DNA of 64,000 bases from Niastella caeni (GCF_004834005.1 NZ_STFF01000001.1:557347-621346); one strand, 5' to 3'. Positions 53,340 to 63,207 are shown, counted from the first letter of the stretch. Program-made: numbers and translations. Notes: generated from the sequence alone by a model not told the origin.

Positions 53340-55952
53340 ATGAATTTTGTTTTTCGATTTATTGTATTTGTATGTCCGGTCTTTTGTTTCGGACAATCTG
53401 TAAAAAATTTTGAAAGGCTGGCAGACAGGGTGAATGTTCATTTTCAAGATGGCACACTAAGTATTCAACCACTAACCGAAAATGCTGTCAGGGTAAAATT
53501 CTACAAGCAGGTATCAGATTCTCTTGAAGAACTGGTATTCATTCCGAGGTCAGATGAAACAAAATACCAGCTAACGGAAACGGCATCTGCCATTAAGATA
53601 AAGACGAAGGACATTATTATAACAGTTGACAGGAAAAACGGCCACCTCACCTATGCCGATAAGCAAGGCAAAGTGTTTCTTGCAGAAAAAGCCGGCACTC
53701 GGAAACTCATACCCGGTACGGTCTCAGGTGAGCCTTGTTATCAGGCGGAACAGAGTTTTGTGTCACCCGATGGGGAATACATTTATGGGCTGGGACAGTT
53801 CCAGGATGGGCATTTCAACCTGAAAGGGATTACACGCCGCCTTACCCAGGTAAACACCCAGATCTCTATTCCGTTCATTTATTCCAGTAAAGGTTATGGA
53901 TTGCTTTGGCATCAATACGGACTAACAGATTTTAATCCTGCGGATAATTTTGTTAGTCTCACAAAACAAGCAGCTTCCCCAGATAGCAGCAACATGATAG
54001 AAGTAACTACTGATGCGGGAACGCAAAGGGTACAGCAAAGTCAGTCTGCATATAAAGGAACTTTTTCAGTAACAGAGCCGGGAGAATATGTTATCATGCT
54101 CGATTTGGGCGGCATGGGTAACCGTCATTTTGTGATTGTAGATGGCAAACCCTGCATTGACCAAACAAACCTGTGGTTGCCGCCAACCGTAAGCGCTAAA
54201 GTATTTTTGAAAGCAGGAACACACTCGATACAGGTCATTTGTAAATCTGACAATGAACCTACCATCTCCTGGAAGAAAATTGATAACCTCACTGGTTTCC
54301 GTTCACCTAATGCCAAATTAGTAGATTATGTGGTTTTTTACGGAACCGGGGCAGACAGTGTAATCAGCACCTACCGGAAGTTATCGGGCCAGGTGCCGAT
54401 GCTGCCGCTTTGGGCCTATGGGTTCTGGCAATGCCGCGAACGTTATACCTCTGGTGATCATCTGGTGCGAACTGTAAAGGAATTCCGGAAAAGACAACTT
54501 CCCATGGATGTGATTGTGCAGGATTGGCAATATTGGGGCAAGTATGGCTGGGGCGTACCAAAGTTTGATGAAACCAATTATCCTGAACCTGCAAAATTCA
54601 TTAGGGAGCTTCATTCCCTGAATGCTCATTTCAATATATCGGTATGGGAGAATATTGATAAGGCCTCTTCGACTGGCAAGGAGTATGTAGCCGGCGACCT
54701 TTACATCCCCGGTAGCAGTTGGATTGACATGTTAAATCCCAGGGCTCGTATTAAACATTGGAATACGATGAACCAGAACCTGTTTTCCCAAGGCGTAGAT
54801 TCGTGGTGGATGGATGCCGTTGAACCGGAGAACGACGCTTTAAAAGGTAAAAAGACTTTTTTGGGATGGGGAGATTTTTACCGGCTTACATACCCTTTGT
54901 TTGTAAGTAAAGCGATATATGATGGGCAACGTAGTACAACTGCTGATAAAAGAGTGTGTATTTTAACCCGTTCGGCCTTTCCGGGTCAGCAGCGATATGG
55001 GATCATCAACTGGTCGGGCGACATTGGGAGTGACTGGGATGCCTACAAACGGCAGATTGTGGCCGGGTTGAACTACACGATCACCGGCTTTCCTTATTGG
55101 ACAACCGATATCGGCGGTTTTTTCCGCCCCGAAAAAACGCAATACACCGATACCAGTTACCACGACCTGTTAACCCGCTGGTTTCAGTGGGGAGCACTTA
55201 ATCCTGTATTCAGGATTCACGGTTATAAAACTGAGACAGAGCCCTGGAAGTTCGGAGAAGCAGTTGAAAGCAATATGAGAAAGGCCATGAATTTGCGTTA
55301 TCGGTTACTACCCTACATATACTCCGAAGCCTGGCAGGTTTCAAAGAAGGGTTCTACAATTATGAGGCCACTGGTGATGGACTTTAATGATGATACAGCC
55401 GCACTCAATCAGTCATTTGAATTTATGTTTGGTAAATCATTGCTGGTAGCCCCAATCACGGCACCTGATGTTTCCCAGTGGAATGTATACCTTCCAAAAT
55501 CAAATGGGTGGTTCGACTTCTGGACCGGCAAACGTTACCCCGGCGGCCAGACGGTAAAAGCCACTGTACTTAAAGACAGAAGCCCGTTATTTGTGAGGGC
55601 TGGTTCAATAATTCCATTAGGCAAGCCTGTTCAGTTCTCGGGCCAGTTGCCGGCCGATACAGTGGAAATTCGTATATACAAAGGAACTGATGGTACATTT
55701 GACCTGTATGAAGACGAGGGAGATAATTACAATTACGAAAAAGGAAACTATACAGTAATACCTTTTGCATGGAATGATAAAAGCCAAACACTCACCATAT
55801 CAAAAAGACAGGGGAGTTATCCCGGTTCCATAGATAACCGGGTTTTCCAGATAGTTCTTGTAAGTGAATCGAATGGAACCGGTATAGAAAGCAGCAAAAT
55901 AAAAAAACAGATCAGCTATATTGGAAATAAAGTTATGATTCGTTTGAAATAA
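53340..55952 (+). CDS. GH31 alpha-glycosidase with PA14 insert (alpha-xylosidase-like)
   Basis: The 870-aa protein has a signal peptide (FIVFVCPVFCFGQ). The beta-sandwich N-domain is interrupted by a PA14 domain at about residues 221-317 (AYKGTFSVTEPGEYVIMLDLGG, FLKAGTHSIQVICKSDNEP). The GH31 barrel follows with nucleophile Asp492 (DSWWMDAVEPE) and acid/base Asp561 (IINWSGDIGSDWDAYKRQI). The PLWAYGFWQCRERY and FPYWTTDIGGFF motifs match the PA14-bearing alpha-xylosidase type known from xyloglucan-degrading bacteria. It would act in the periplasm on xylosyl or glucosyl side chains. No other xyloglucan gene is adjacent. It ends in a clear terminator. Confidence 0.92.
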   Translation: MNFVFRFIVFVCPVFCFGQSVKNFERLADRVNVHFQDGTLSIQPLTENAVRVKFYKQVSDSLEELVFIPRSDETKYQLTETASAIKIKTKDIIITVDRKNGHLTYADKQGKVFLAEKAGTRKLIPGTVSGEPCYQAEQSFVSPDGEYIYGLGQFQDGHFNLKGITRRLTQVNTQISIPFIYSSKGYGLLWHQYGLTDFNPADNFVSLTKQAASPDSSNMIEVTTDAGTQRVQQSQSAYKGTFSVTEPGEYVIMLDLGGMGNRHFVIVDGKPCIDQTNLWLPPTVSAKVFLKAGTHSIQVICKSDNEPTISWKKIDNLTGFRSPNAKLVDYVVFYGTGADSVISTYRKLSGQVPMLPLWAYGFWQCRERYTSGDHLVRTVKEFRKRQLPMDVIVQDWQYWGKYGWGVPKFDETNYPEPAKFIRELHSLNAHFNISVWENIDKASSTGKEYVAGDLYIPGSSWIDMLNPRARIKHWNTMNQNLFSQGVDSWWMDAVEPENDALKGKKTFLGWGDFYRLTYPLFVSKAIYDGQRSTTADKRVCILTRSAFPGQQRYGIINWSGDIGSDWDAYKRQIVAGLNYTITGFPYWTTDIGGFFRPEKTQYTDTSYHDLLTRWFQWGALNPVFRIHGYKTETEPWKFGEAVESNMRKAMNLRYRLLPYIYSEAWQVSKKGSTIMRPLVMDFNDDTAALNQSFEFMFGKSLLVAPITAPDVSQWNVYLPKSNGWFDFWTGKRYPGGQTVKATVLKDRSPLFVRAGSIIPLGKPVQFSGQLPADTVEIRIYKGTDGTFDLYEDEGDNYNYEKGNYTVIPFAWNDKSQTLTISKRQGSYPGSIDNRVFQIVLVSESNGTGIESSKIKKQISYIGNKVMIRLK

Positions 55953-55974
55953 AGCATTCAATTATCGCTACAAT

Positions 55975-56012
55975 AAGCCCCTTCAAATCCAATGATATGA
56001 AGGGGCTTTTTT
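55975..56012 (+). terminator. intrinsic terminator after GH31
   Basis: AAGCCCCTTCA pairs with TGAAGGGGCTT around a 13-nt loop, followed by TTTT. Strong plus-strand terminator. Confidence 0.9.
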
Positions 56013-56135
56013 CGCTAAGTAACTTAAAAATAATAATTTGGTTTGCAAAAATGGTTTCCTGCTAAAAGTAGCGGATAATAGCCGTAATTGCTGATGAGCA
56101 AGTAATTTTCACTATGCGTTCCCGATCCCAATAGA

Positions 56136-56165
56136 TTTGATATCTGACAGGAAGATTTAATATTT
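56136..56165 (+). promoter_or_regulatory. possible promoter of the broken membrane-regulator gene
   Basis: TTTG at 56136-56139 and TAATATTT at 56158-56165 are 18 bp apart. The -33 box is perfect; the -7 box has two mismatches to TAnnTTTG. Confidence 0.3.
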
Positions 56166-56185
56166 TTACGATTCAACGGGAAAAC

Positions 56186-56677
56186 ATGATAAACTGGTGG
56201 GCCATTGTAATGTTACTGGCGCCTGTGCAGGGTATTTTATTGAGTGTAGCTCTGCTTATCCAGGCAAAAAAGAGAGAGGTTTCCAATATCTTTCTGGCAT
56301 TAATGCTGTTTATAATTTCACTGGAGCTACTTACTGCCTTAAGTATTCAAATGCATTACATGCCATTTCCTTTCTGGCTGCTGGAATCCTACCTGGTTTT
56401 ACCTCCATCGGTGCTGCTATTTATTCAAGCCAATGCCAACCCCAATTTTCAGCTTAACAGGAAACAATTGTTGCTGTACGTTCCGGCTTTAATTGAAATA
56501 GTGGTAGAAACAACAAACTATATCCGTTACCGTATGACGGGTAAATTTACTGCACTGCTTGAGATAAAAGCATGGTTCATCATTACTGAACTTTTACCCA
56601 TACTATGTATGGTAATCGTATTGTTTATTTATGTGCGCAAGTTAAGTGTCATCACCAAACAAACCCGTTCGATCTAA
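56186..56677 (+). pseudogene. membrane-bound AraC-type regulator, N-terminal part only
   Basis: The 163-aa frame has five or six membrane helices (AIVMLLAPVQGILLSVALLIQ, NIFLALMLFIISLELLTAL, YLVLPPSVLLFIQANANPNF) in the arrangement of the N-terminal sensor of Bacteroidota AraC-family regulators, which normally continue into a cytoplasmic helix-turn-helix of about 120 residues. Here the frame stops at 56677, right after KLSVITKQTRS, with no DNA-binding domain. Next to it begins the inside of a different gene, so the 3' part was lost by a deletion or rearrangement. Confidence 0.7.
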
Positions 56678-56679
56678 AA

Positions 56680-57300
56680 AGTAAGCTTCCCTCCAACCAG
56701 GTTATTCCGGCTATGGAACAATTTTACCGGCAATCGTTTGACGAATATATTTTAATACCTGGCCTCACCATTCCCAGTGGAATGGCATTTGCTTCAGGCT
56801 ATACAACTGCCCATGGAAAAACGAGGATATTTAACACATTTGGTCCGTTTGCACTGCAACAATTTACAGCTGCCGAAGCCATCAATATGGGCTATGCGGA
56901 TGAAAAACATTTGCGGGAACTGACCATTCATGAATTTGGCCATTCATTTACAAACCCGGTATTGGATAAAATACCCCGCCAACAGATCGCTGAAACAAAA
57001 TCATTATACGATACCATAAAAACGGCGATGGAAAATCAGGGGTACAACACCTGGAAAAGTTGTCTGTATGAACATTTTGTAAGGGCAGGGGAGATCATCA
57101 TTGCCCTCAACCTGGGAAAGAAAGAAGATGCTGAAAAATTAAAGGTGTATTACATGCAGGATCGGCAATTTATTTATCTGCCGGTAATCCTGGCTAGACT
57201 GGAACAGTATAAAAACAACCTCAATATAACATACCAGGATGCGGTCAACGCCACGATGGAAAAACTAAAAGCACTTGTTAACAGCAAACCGATTTATTAA
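56680..57300 (+). pseudogene. C-terminal fragment of a DUF4932-type metallopeptidase-like gene
   Basis: From about KLPSNQVIPAMEQFYRQSFDEYILIPGLTIPSGMAF the frame encodes the middle and end of a DUF4932 protein, with the zinc-type motif HEFGHSFTNPVLD and the tail YQDAVNATMEKLKALVNSK. The signal peptide and first part are absent. The frame opens upstream at 56605, but that stretch is out-of-frame text of the truncated regulator. The junction lies at about 56665-56690. Probably non-functional, though a start at 56712 (MEQFYRQS) could still produce a HEXXH-bearing protein. Confidence 0.7.
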
Positions 57301-57437
57301 GCGATACCTGTGTGAAGTGGGCCATAATTGGTTGCTAATTGTAGCAATAAGAGAATGGTTAACTTTCACATGGTGCGGTTTTAATTAGGGTGGAATCTGG
57401 AGCAATATATACTCTTTTTTGAAAAGTTTGATTTCAT

Positions 57438-57445
57438 TAATTTTG
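57438..57445 (+). promoter_or_regulatory. perfect TAnnTTTG box 4 nt before the AraC ATG
   Basis: TAATTTTG at 57438-57445 has a TTTG 16 bp upstream (57418-57421). The start point would be at or just past the ATG, so the message would be leaderless or the true start lies inside. Confidence 0.35.
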
Positions 57446-57449
57446 GATC

Positions 57450-58325
57450 ATGGCCATCAAAGTGGTATCTCAAATTCCAGGTTTAGATATTGAAGACCTG
57501 AAATTGAAAGGGTTTAAAGTTCACGAACTGCCTGCATCCGTAAATGTCCCTGTTTCATCTGGCAGGCGTGATTTTTATAAAATGGGCCTGGTAAACGGCG
57601 ATATGACAATTTCTTATGGTGATAAGATACTAGAAATAAATGATACAGTTCTATTTTTCGTAAACCCCAATGTACCTCATTCTGTAGTCCGGCGTTCTAA
57701 AAAGACAAATGGCTACGCCTGTCTCTTTACCGAAGTTTTTATGACCAGCAGAGAACGAACGGAGGTATTGAAAAGATCTCCATTATTCCAGATTGGCGAT
57801 ACGCCAGTTATTCCGCTCAATAGCGAACAGGCCGCGTTTATGACAGGCATTTTTAAGAAAATGCTGGCCGTACACAATGGCAACTATACTTACAAGGGAG
57901 AACTGATCAAGAGCTGTATAGAACTGATCATTCACGAAGCATTGAGGATACAGCCTTCGCACAACGCTCCACAATTCAAAAATGCAGCTACCCGGATCTC
58001 TCATTTGTTTATAGATCTGCTGGAAAGGCAATTCCCGATAGAGCGTGCCGATGAACCTCTCCAACTGAGAACTGCGCATGACTTTGCTTCAAATCTTTCT
58101 GTACATATAAACTACCTTAACCGCTCGGTAAAGGAAGTTACCGGCAAGCCTACTTCTGTACACATTGCAGAGCGTATAACCGCCGAAGCGAAAGCCTTAT
58201 TGCAGCATACTGACTGGAGCGTGGCAGACATCGCCTACGCGCTCGGCTTCGAATATCCCACCTACTTCAATAACTATTTCAAGCGGGTGACTGGTACTAC
58301 CCCCCAATCGCTCAGAAAGAAATAG
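57450..58325 (+). CDS. AraC-family transcriptional regulator
   Basis: The 291-aa protein has an N-terminal cupin-like sensor (about residues 20-120, YGDKILEINDTVLFFVNPNVPHSVV) and a C-terminal double helix-turn-helix (LRTAHDFASNLSVHINYLNRSVKEVTGKPTSVHIAERITAEAKALL, WSVADIAYALGFEYPTYFNNYFKRVTGTTPQSLRK). It is intact, unlike the broken regulator upstream. The next gene, an epimerase starting 90 bp downstream, is its likely target or partner. Confidence 0.93.
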   Translation: MAIKVVSQIPGLDIEDLKLKGFKVHELPASVNVPVSSGRRDFYKMGLVNGDMTISYGDKILEINDTVLFFVNPNVPHSVVRRSKKTNGYACLFTEVFMTSRERTEVLKRSPLFQIGDTPVIPLNSEQAAFMTGIFKKMLAVHNGNYTYKGELIKSCIELIIHEALRIQPSHNAPQFKNAATRISHLFIDLLERQFPIERADEPLQLRTAHDFASNLSVHINYLNRSVKEVTGKPTSVHIAERITAEAKALLQHTDWSVADIAYALGFEYPTYFNNYFKRVTGTTPQSLRKK

Positions 58326-58414
58326 GTTTGAAAATCATACTTATTGGTTTGATTGTCATTAGCTGTATGTGCTGATTTGCCGGAACTTTGCAGTATAATT
58401 TTAATAATTACTGT

Positions 58415-59275
58415 ATGAAAATTTTAGTCACAGGTGCTACCGGAAAGGTCGGCAGCAGATTTGTTCCACGCCTATTGGCAAACGGTTATCAGGTCCGCAT
58501 CCTTGCGCGTGATGCAGCTAAAGCATCGGTATTTACTGAGTTGGGTGCTGAAGTTGTTACGGGTGATTTAAATGACGCAACAACTTTGCCACCTGCCGTT
58601 AAGGATATCGATGCGGTTATACACATAGCAGCATTCTTCCGGAGCTTTACTGATAACGAAGGTATTATAAAGACAAATCATGCAGGAACCGTAGCGCTTG
58701 CAAGTGCATCGGTTGCAGCAGGCGTAAAAAGATTTGTTTTCACGAGTACAAGCAACGTATATGGATCAGAGAACTACCGTCCTGCAAAGGAGGATGATTT
58801 ACTCAATATAAATGATCCCAGAGCGTACTCGAATAGCAAAATCGCTGCAGAGAAAGAACTTATGTCTTTCTATAAAAACAAAGGCCTGGATGTACGCATA
58901 TTGCGCTTAGGTTTTGTATACGGCGATAGAGATCCGCATATAGAAGAAATAATACCTGTTTTGAAAAAGTGGAAACGAAACCGGGCATATAGAATGCACA
59001 TGGTCCATCATTTAGATGTTGCTCAGGCTTTACTTATACTGCTTCGTACCGACGGGCTAAATGGTGAAATTTTCAATCTGGCAGATGATGCGCCGATCAG
59101 TTTGTATGAATTGGTCGATTCTTTTGGAATGATAGCCGATACTTTTGACTCAACGGAAGCGTCATTGGGTAATCCATTTGAAGGGATAATGGATATCTCA
59201 AAGCTCAGGAATAAGACGGGATTCAGGCCGCTTGTGCCAAGTTATTATGTGGCATGTGATCTGGATATATTGTAA
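58415..59275 (+). CDS. NAD(P)-dependent epimerase/dehydratase
   Basis: The 286-aa extended SDR starts at the ATG at 58415 ([24 protein letters not shown]) with the Gly-x2-Gly-x2-Gly cofactor loop. It has the catalytic STSNVYG and [13 protein letters not shown] (Tyr-x3-Lys) and the later [22 protein letters not shown]-initiated extension back to 58388 is unlikely. Family members epimerise, dehydrate or reduce nucleotide sugars or other small molecules; this one cannot be assigned. Only the AraC gene is close. Confidence 0.88.
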   Translation: MKILVTGATGKVGSRFVPRLLANGYQVRILARDAAKASVFTELGAEVVTGDLNDATTLPPAVKDIDAVIHIAAFFRSFTDNEGIIKTNHAGTVALASASVAAGVKRFVFTSTSNVYGSENYRPAKEDDLLNINDPRAYSNSKIAAEKELMSFYKNKGLDVRILRLGFVYGDRDPHIEEIIPVLKKWKRNRAYRMHMVHHLDVAQALLILLRTDGLNGEIFNLADDAPISLYELVDSFGMIADTFDSTEASLGNPFEGIMDISKLRNKTGFRPLVPSYYVACDLDIL

Positions 59276-59488
59276 AAGTAAGGTAGCACACGTTCCTTTC
59301 AGTCAGATGCCTGCCTGCTGAATAGCTTTTTACTCTCCATTATGCCCTAAAATCGCTAAAAATCGTAAAAATCGGTCGAACCGGACAAATTTTCAGACTA
59401 TTAAATAGTCAAACTTAAATTGATCCTTCAAATAATGAAGTTCATCAGGAAAAGTCACGCGATTTATTATACATCTCTATGTAAAATC

Positions 59489-59496
59489 TACTTTTG
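59489..59496 (+). promoter_or_regulatory. perfect TAnnTTTG box 4 nt before the sensor-kinase ATG
   Basis: TACTTTTG at 59489-59496 sits at exactly the same distance from the ATG as the box before the AraC gene. No TTG is seen at the -33 spacing. Confidence 0.3.
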
Positions 59497-59500
59497 AATC

Positions 59501-60526
59501 ATGATTCTCACTAAAGGATACTATGTAAAACATATTCTTATTTTTTTCTTCGCCACATTGCTTTATGCTTTGTGTCAAATGCTTTTCAGTAACATGCTGA
59601 TGAAGGAAGAATTGTGGAATCGTTTTCATATCCAGTTTTCTGCTCATTACCTGGTAGTTCTTACTATGTGTATAGCAGATTATGTATTATTACTTTTCCT
59701 GAACAGATATTTGCCCTATTCTAAAAGTATATTCTACCGTATCCTTGCAGGTGTTTTGGGGCAAATTGTAATTTGCCTTATTCTATTAGCATTATTCAAT
59801 TATTTCATATACAAAATACTTCTAATTCCAGAAGAAGGGTTGCCATCTTTCTCTGTTAAATTTGCATTTGGAATGGTAACCAATATGCCCATTCTCCTGA
59901 TTTTTGAATTGATCTATTATTTCCGGTCTGAACAAAAGGCAATAGCCGATTCAGAAAAAGCAAAACGTGAAGCATTATTATTCCAGCATGAAACATTAAG
60001 ATCGCAGATCAACCCGCATTTTCTATTTAATTCATTGAATGTATTGTCTTCATTAATTTATATGAATCCGGAGAATGCTAATAAGTTTACGAAAGCACTC
60101 TCAAAAACCTACCGGTATGTGCTTTCTCTTAGCCGCCAACCGATAGTTTCCGTTGCAGAAGAACTGGAAGCATTGAACTCATATATATTTTTGATGAAGA
60201 TGCGATTTGAAAACTCTTTTACTTTTACGGTAAACAAAATAGCTGATCCGGAAAAGAATAGTATTATTCCGCTGACCCTGCAATTATTATTGGAGAACGC
60301 GTTCAAGCACAATGTAGCAACTGAGGACAGGTTATTGGAAATAGAAATTACGATTGGTAGAGAATATTTGACAGTAGAAAACAATATCCAGCTATCGAAC
60401 GATGTGGAAAAAGGCGGGATCGGTCTGAAATATCTTGCGAAGCAGTATACATTATATGCCAAAGAGCTTATTGTTGAGCATACGAACCACCTGTTTATTG
60501 TAAAAGTACCATATATTGAATCATGA
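59501..60526 (+). CDS. LytS-type sensor histidine kinase
   Basis: The 341-aa protein has four membrane helices in the first 140 residues and the His_kinase region FQHETLRSQINPHFLFNSLNVLSSLIY with the phosphoacceptor His. A degenerate HATPase follows (LLLENAFKHNV, GGIGLKYLAKQY). This is the LytS/YehU-like family. Its stop overlaps the ATG of the response-regulator gene (ATGA), so the two are coupled. Confidence 0.92.
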   Translation: MILTKGYYVKHILIFFFATLLYALCQMLFSNMLMKEELWNRFHIQFSAHYLVVLTMCIADYVLLLFLNRYLPYSKSIFYRILAGVLGQIVICLILLALFNYFIYKILLIPEEGLPSFSVKFAFGMVTNMPILLIFELIYYFRSEQKAIADSEKAKREALLFQHETLRSQINPHFLFNSLNVLSSLIYMNPENANKFTKALSKTYRYVLSLSRQPIVSVAEELEALNSYIFLMKMRFENSFTFTVNKIADPEKNSIIPLTLQLLLENAFKHNVATEDRLLEIEITIGREYLTVENNIQLSNDVEKGGIGLKYLAKQYTLYAKELIVEHTNHLFIVKVPYIES

Positions 60527-61275
60527 AGTATCTGATAGTAGAAGATGAGCGGTTTGCATACGAGGAATTAAAACGTATGATGACGGACTTACGTCCCGGC
60601 TATTCGCTGGTGAAACGAACTAATACCGTTATTGATACTATCGGATTTCTGAAAACATCTGTAGTCGATTTAATCCTTATGGATATCCGTCTTGCTGATG
60701 GCACCTGCTTCGAGATCTTCAACCACGTGGAAGTTACTACACCTGTTATATTTACAACTGCTTACGATGAACATGCGATCAAAGCCTTTAAGCTGAACAG
60801 TATTGATTATTTGTTAAAACCCTTCGATGAAAAGGAATTAGAAAAAGCATTAAGTAAATATGAAAACTTCTTTCATAGTAATACCCATAAAGCAAATGCT
60901 AAGCTTATTGAGCAGATATTACCCGTCAAAACGAGAAACCGCTTCCTGATATCAAAGGGGGAAAATTATCATTATATAGAAACGGTTGATATAGCTCATT
61001 TTTATAGCGAAGAAAAAGTAGTGTTCCTGCACACCTTCCATAACAAAAGGTACATCATCAATTATACGTTAGACCAGCTGGAACAACAGTTGGATAATCA
61101 TTTGTTTTTCCGCGTATCGCGTAACTGTATCGGAAATGTGAAAGCCATCAAAAATGTAGCTAAATACTTTAACAGCCGGTTAAAACTTTCCTTTTCACCA
61201 GAATGCCCACATGAAGTGGTGGTAAGCCGCATACGTGTACCCGATTTCCTGAAATGGATGGACGGAATATCTTAA
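60523..61275 (+). CDS. LytTR-type response regulator
   Basis: The 250-aa protein has a receiver domain (YLIVEDERFAYEELKRMM, phosphoacceptor Asp in LILMDIRLADG, FTTAYDEHAIKAFKLNSIDYLLKPFDEKEL) and a C-terminal LytTR DNA-binding domain (RFLISKGENYHYIETVDIAHFYSEEKVV, LEQQLDNHLFFRVSRNCIGNVKAI). It is the partner of the kinase encoded just upstream. The following outer-membrane and acyltransferase genes are possible targets. Confidence 0.94.
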   Translation: MKYLIVEDERFAYEELKRMMTDLRPGYSLVKRTNTVIDTIGFLKTSVVDLILMDIRLADGTCFEIFNHVEVTTPVIFTTAYDEHAIKAFKLNSIDYLLKPFDEKELEKALSKYENFFHSNTHKANAKLIEQILPVKTRNRFLISKGENYHYIETVDIAHFYSEEKVVFLHTFHNKRYIINYTLDQLEQQLDNHLFFRVSRNCIGNVKAIKNVAKYFNSRLKLSFSPECPHEVVVSRIRVPDFLKWMDGIS

Positions 61276-61400
61276 AGCCTGCTGCAAAAATTCCATTCTC
61301 TCCCTGCTGCATTTTATCCAGCCGATCCTTAAGTCTGTAGTTTATAACTTTCAGTTTTACACTGTTCATATTTCCTTTGTACAAACAATAAAAAAAGAAA

Positions 61401-62324
61401 ATGAATTTTTGTAAAACGAATAAGAAACTATTCTTTTCCGCATTTCTGATTGTTGTTAGCTTAAGTGTAAACGCCCAGGTTGTATTTAAAACTGAATATT
61501 TGGGACAATCAGGCTATCGCGTATCGGATGGCGAAACGAACGAAAGAGTGGGAAACAGTAAAGGTTCGGCAATGGTTTACCAGGGGGGTGTAAATATTCC
61601 GCTGTCTGTAAAGCTTAATGATAATAACCGGCCAACAAGATGGTCATTAAATATGGGTGGCGCCTATGTAAAACTCAACAATAAAGATTTTACCGATCCT
61701 TTAGTGATTGATGAGATCCTGAATTTTGGCGTAAGCCTGAATCACCTGAGACCATTGAATGATAAATGGTCGATGATGGCTTTTGTTGGTGGTGGAATTT
61801 ACATGCCGGGTACGAACTTCTCCAAAATGGGTATTGAAAATATATTAGGTAGTGCTGGTGTTATATTTATCCGGCACCTAAGACCCAATCTTGACCTCGG
61901 TGGTGGACTAGCAATAAATAACTCCTTTGGTATCCCAATGCTATTTCCTGCAGTTTATCTGAACTGGAAAACACACGGTAAATACACCGTTAAGGTATCC
62001 ATGATCAGAGGATTGGAAGTGTCTGCAGGATATGATGTCAACAAAAACCTGGGGTTATATCTCATTGCCGAAATGAATGGACAAGCTGCATTGCTGGAGC
62101 AGGATGGAAAGAAAAAGATCTTCTCGCATGCCTATTTGGTAACAGGATTTCGTCCGGAAATAAAGCTGGGGAATAAATTATCTATCCCCGTTACCGTGGG
62201 GCTTAACGCCTGGCGACCTGCAGGAATAACAGACAGAAAGCTTAAAAGCATGTTCCAGAAGAATAAAGAATATTATTTCCAGGCATCACTTTATGCATCG
62301 ATGGGTTTAAAAATGGGCTTTTAA
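61401..62324 (+). CDS. outer-membrane beta-barrel protein of unknown function
   Basis: I do not recognise the family with certainty. The 307-aa protein has a signal peptide (LFFSAFLIVVSLSVNAQ). Next come about ten amphipathic strand-like segments ending in aromatic residues (GYRVSDGETNERVG, WSLNMGGAYVKLN, KYTVKVSMIRGLEVSAGYDV, SHAYLVTGFRPEIKLG) and a C-terminal YYFQASLYASMGLKMGF, which fits a small outer-membrane barrel. It starts 125 bp after the response regulator and its stop is 9 bp from the acyltransferase ATG. Confidence 0.72.
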   Translation: MNFCKTNKKLFFSAFLIVVSLSVNAQVVFKTEYLGQSGYRVSDGETNERVGNSKGSAMVYQGGVNIPLSVKLNDNNRPTRWSLNMGGAYVKLNNKDFTDPLVIDEILNFGVSLNHLRPLNDKWSMMAFVGGGIYMPGTNFSKMGIENILGSAGVIFIRHLRPNLDLGGGLAINNSFGIPMLFPAVYLNWKTHGKYTVKVSMIRGLEVSAGYDVNKNLGLYLIAEMNGQAALLEQDGKKKIFSHAYLVTGFRPEIKLGNKLSIPVTVGLNAWRPAGITDRKLKSMFQKNKEYYFQASLYASMGLKMGF

Positions 62325-62333
62325 TTGGTGACG

Positions 62334-63203
62334 ATGAAAAAGATGATACAAACCATTGCGTACAGGATCTTGTATGCGCTTTGCTATGCCGTAAGTATGA
62401 TTCCGATGTCATTGCTCTATGTAATAGCGTCTTGTGCATTTTTCTTTACCTATTATATTTTTGGATACAGGAAAACAGTTGTCATACAAAACATGGCGCG
62501 TTCCTTTCCCGATAAGCGATATGCAGAAATTCATTGTATGGTGAAGAAGTTCTACAGCTGCTTTGCCGACTATTTTGCCGAGATCACAAAAAGCATATCT
62601 ACCCCGGCAGTTGTTCTCGAAAAGAAGATCATATTTGAAAACCTGGAACTGGTTAACAGGCACGTGAGGGCCGGACGAAATGTAATTGCCTGCCTGGGGC
62701 ATTGCGGTAACTGGGAGATGTTGAATTTTATGCCTTACAAACTTCCCCACGATATGTATGCCATTTACAAGCCCTTGCGGTCGGGGGTAATGAACAGGCT
62801 GATGATAAAACTTCGATCGCGTTTTGGCATGCAGCTGATACCTGATATGTCAGTAGTGCGTCATATGCTGAATAAAAAATCAACACCTGGCGTTTACTTG
62901 TTTCTGGCTGATCAATGCCCACGTATACAAGACGTGAAATACAAATTTGAGTTGCTGAACCAGGAGTCATACATCTTTTCAGGTATGGAGAAGCTGGCCC
63001 GAATAAGCGGATCGGCTGTCATTTACCTGCATATTACAAAGCTATCGAAAGGAAATTACAATATAACCTGCGTACCAGTATGCTCCGACGCAGCCTCTAC
63101 GAATGAAGGCGAAATAACAAAAATCTATGTTGATTTACTCACAGAAAATGTCAAAGAAGAACCATATGGCTGGCTATGGACTCACAAACGGTGGAAACGG
63201 TAA
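62334..63203 (+). CDS. LpxL/HtrB-like lysophospholipid acyltransferase
   Basis: The 289-aa protein has an N-terminal membrane anchor (SMIPMSLLYVIASCAFFFTYYIFG) and the catalytic H-x4-E motif in ACLGHCGNWEMLNF. It also has YAIYKPLRSGVMNRLMIKLRSRFGMQLIP and LADQCPR, all typical of late lipid A acyltransferases and related ornithine/aminolipid acyltransferases. The ATG at 62334 follows the barrel-protein stop; TTG and GTG codons at 62325 and 62328 are weaker options. It acts at the inner membrane. Whether lipid A or another lipid is the acceptor is unknown. Confidence 0.9.
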   Translation: MKKMIQTIAYRILYALCYAVSMIPMSLLYVIASCAFFFTYYIFGYRKTVVIQNMARSFPDKRYAEIHCMVKKFYSCFADYFAEITKSISTPAVVLEKKIIFENLELVNRHVRAGRNVIACLGHCGNWEMLNFMPYKLPHDMYAIYKPLRSGVMNRLMIKLRSRFGMQLIPDMSVVRHMLNKKSTPGVYLFLADQCPRIQDVKYKFELLNQESYIFSGMEKLARISGSAVIYLHITKLSKGNYNITCVPVCSDAASTNEGEITKIYVDLLTENVKEEPYGWLWTHKRWKR

Positions 63204-63207
63204 AACA

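Noticed and set aside
53094..53447. 117-codon minus-strand ORF
   Set aside because: It overlaps the GH31 signal sequence antisense, is Lys/Leu/Ser-rich noise and has no recognisable motif.
56605..56679. N-terminal 25 codons of the DUF4932 frame
   Set aside because: They are out-of-frame text of the truncated sensor gene, not part of the DUF4932 protein.
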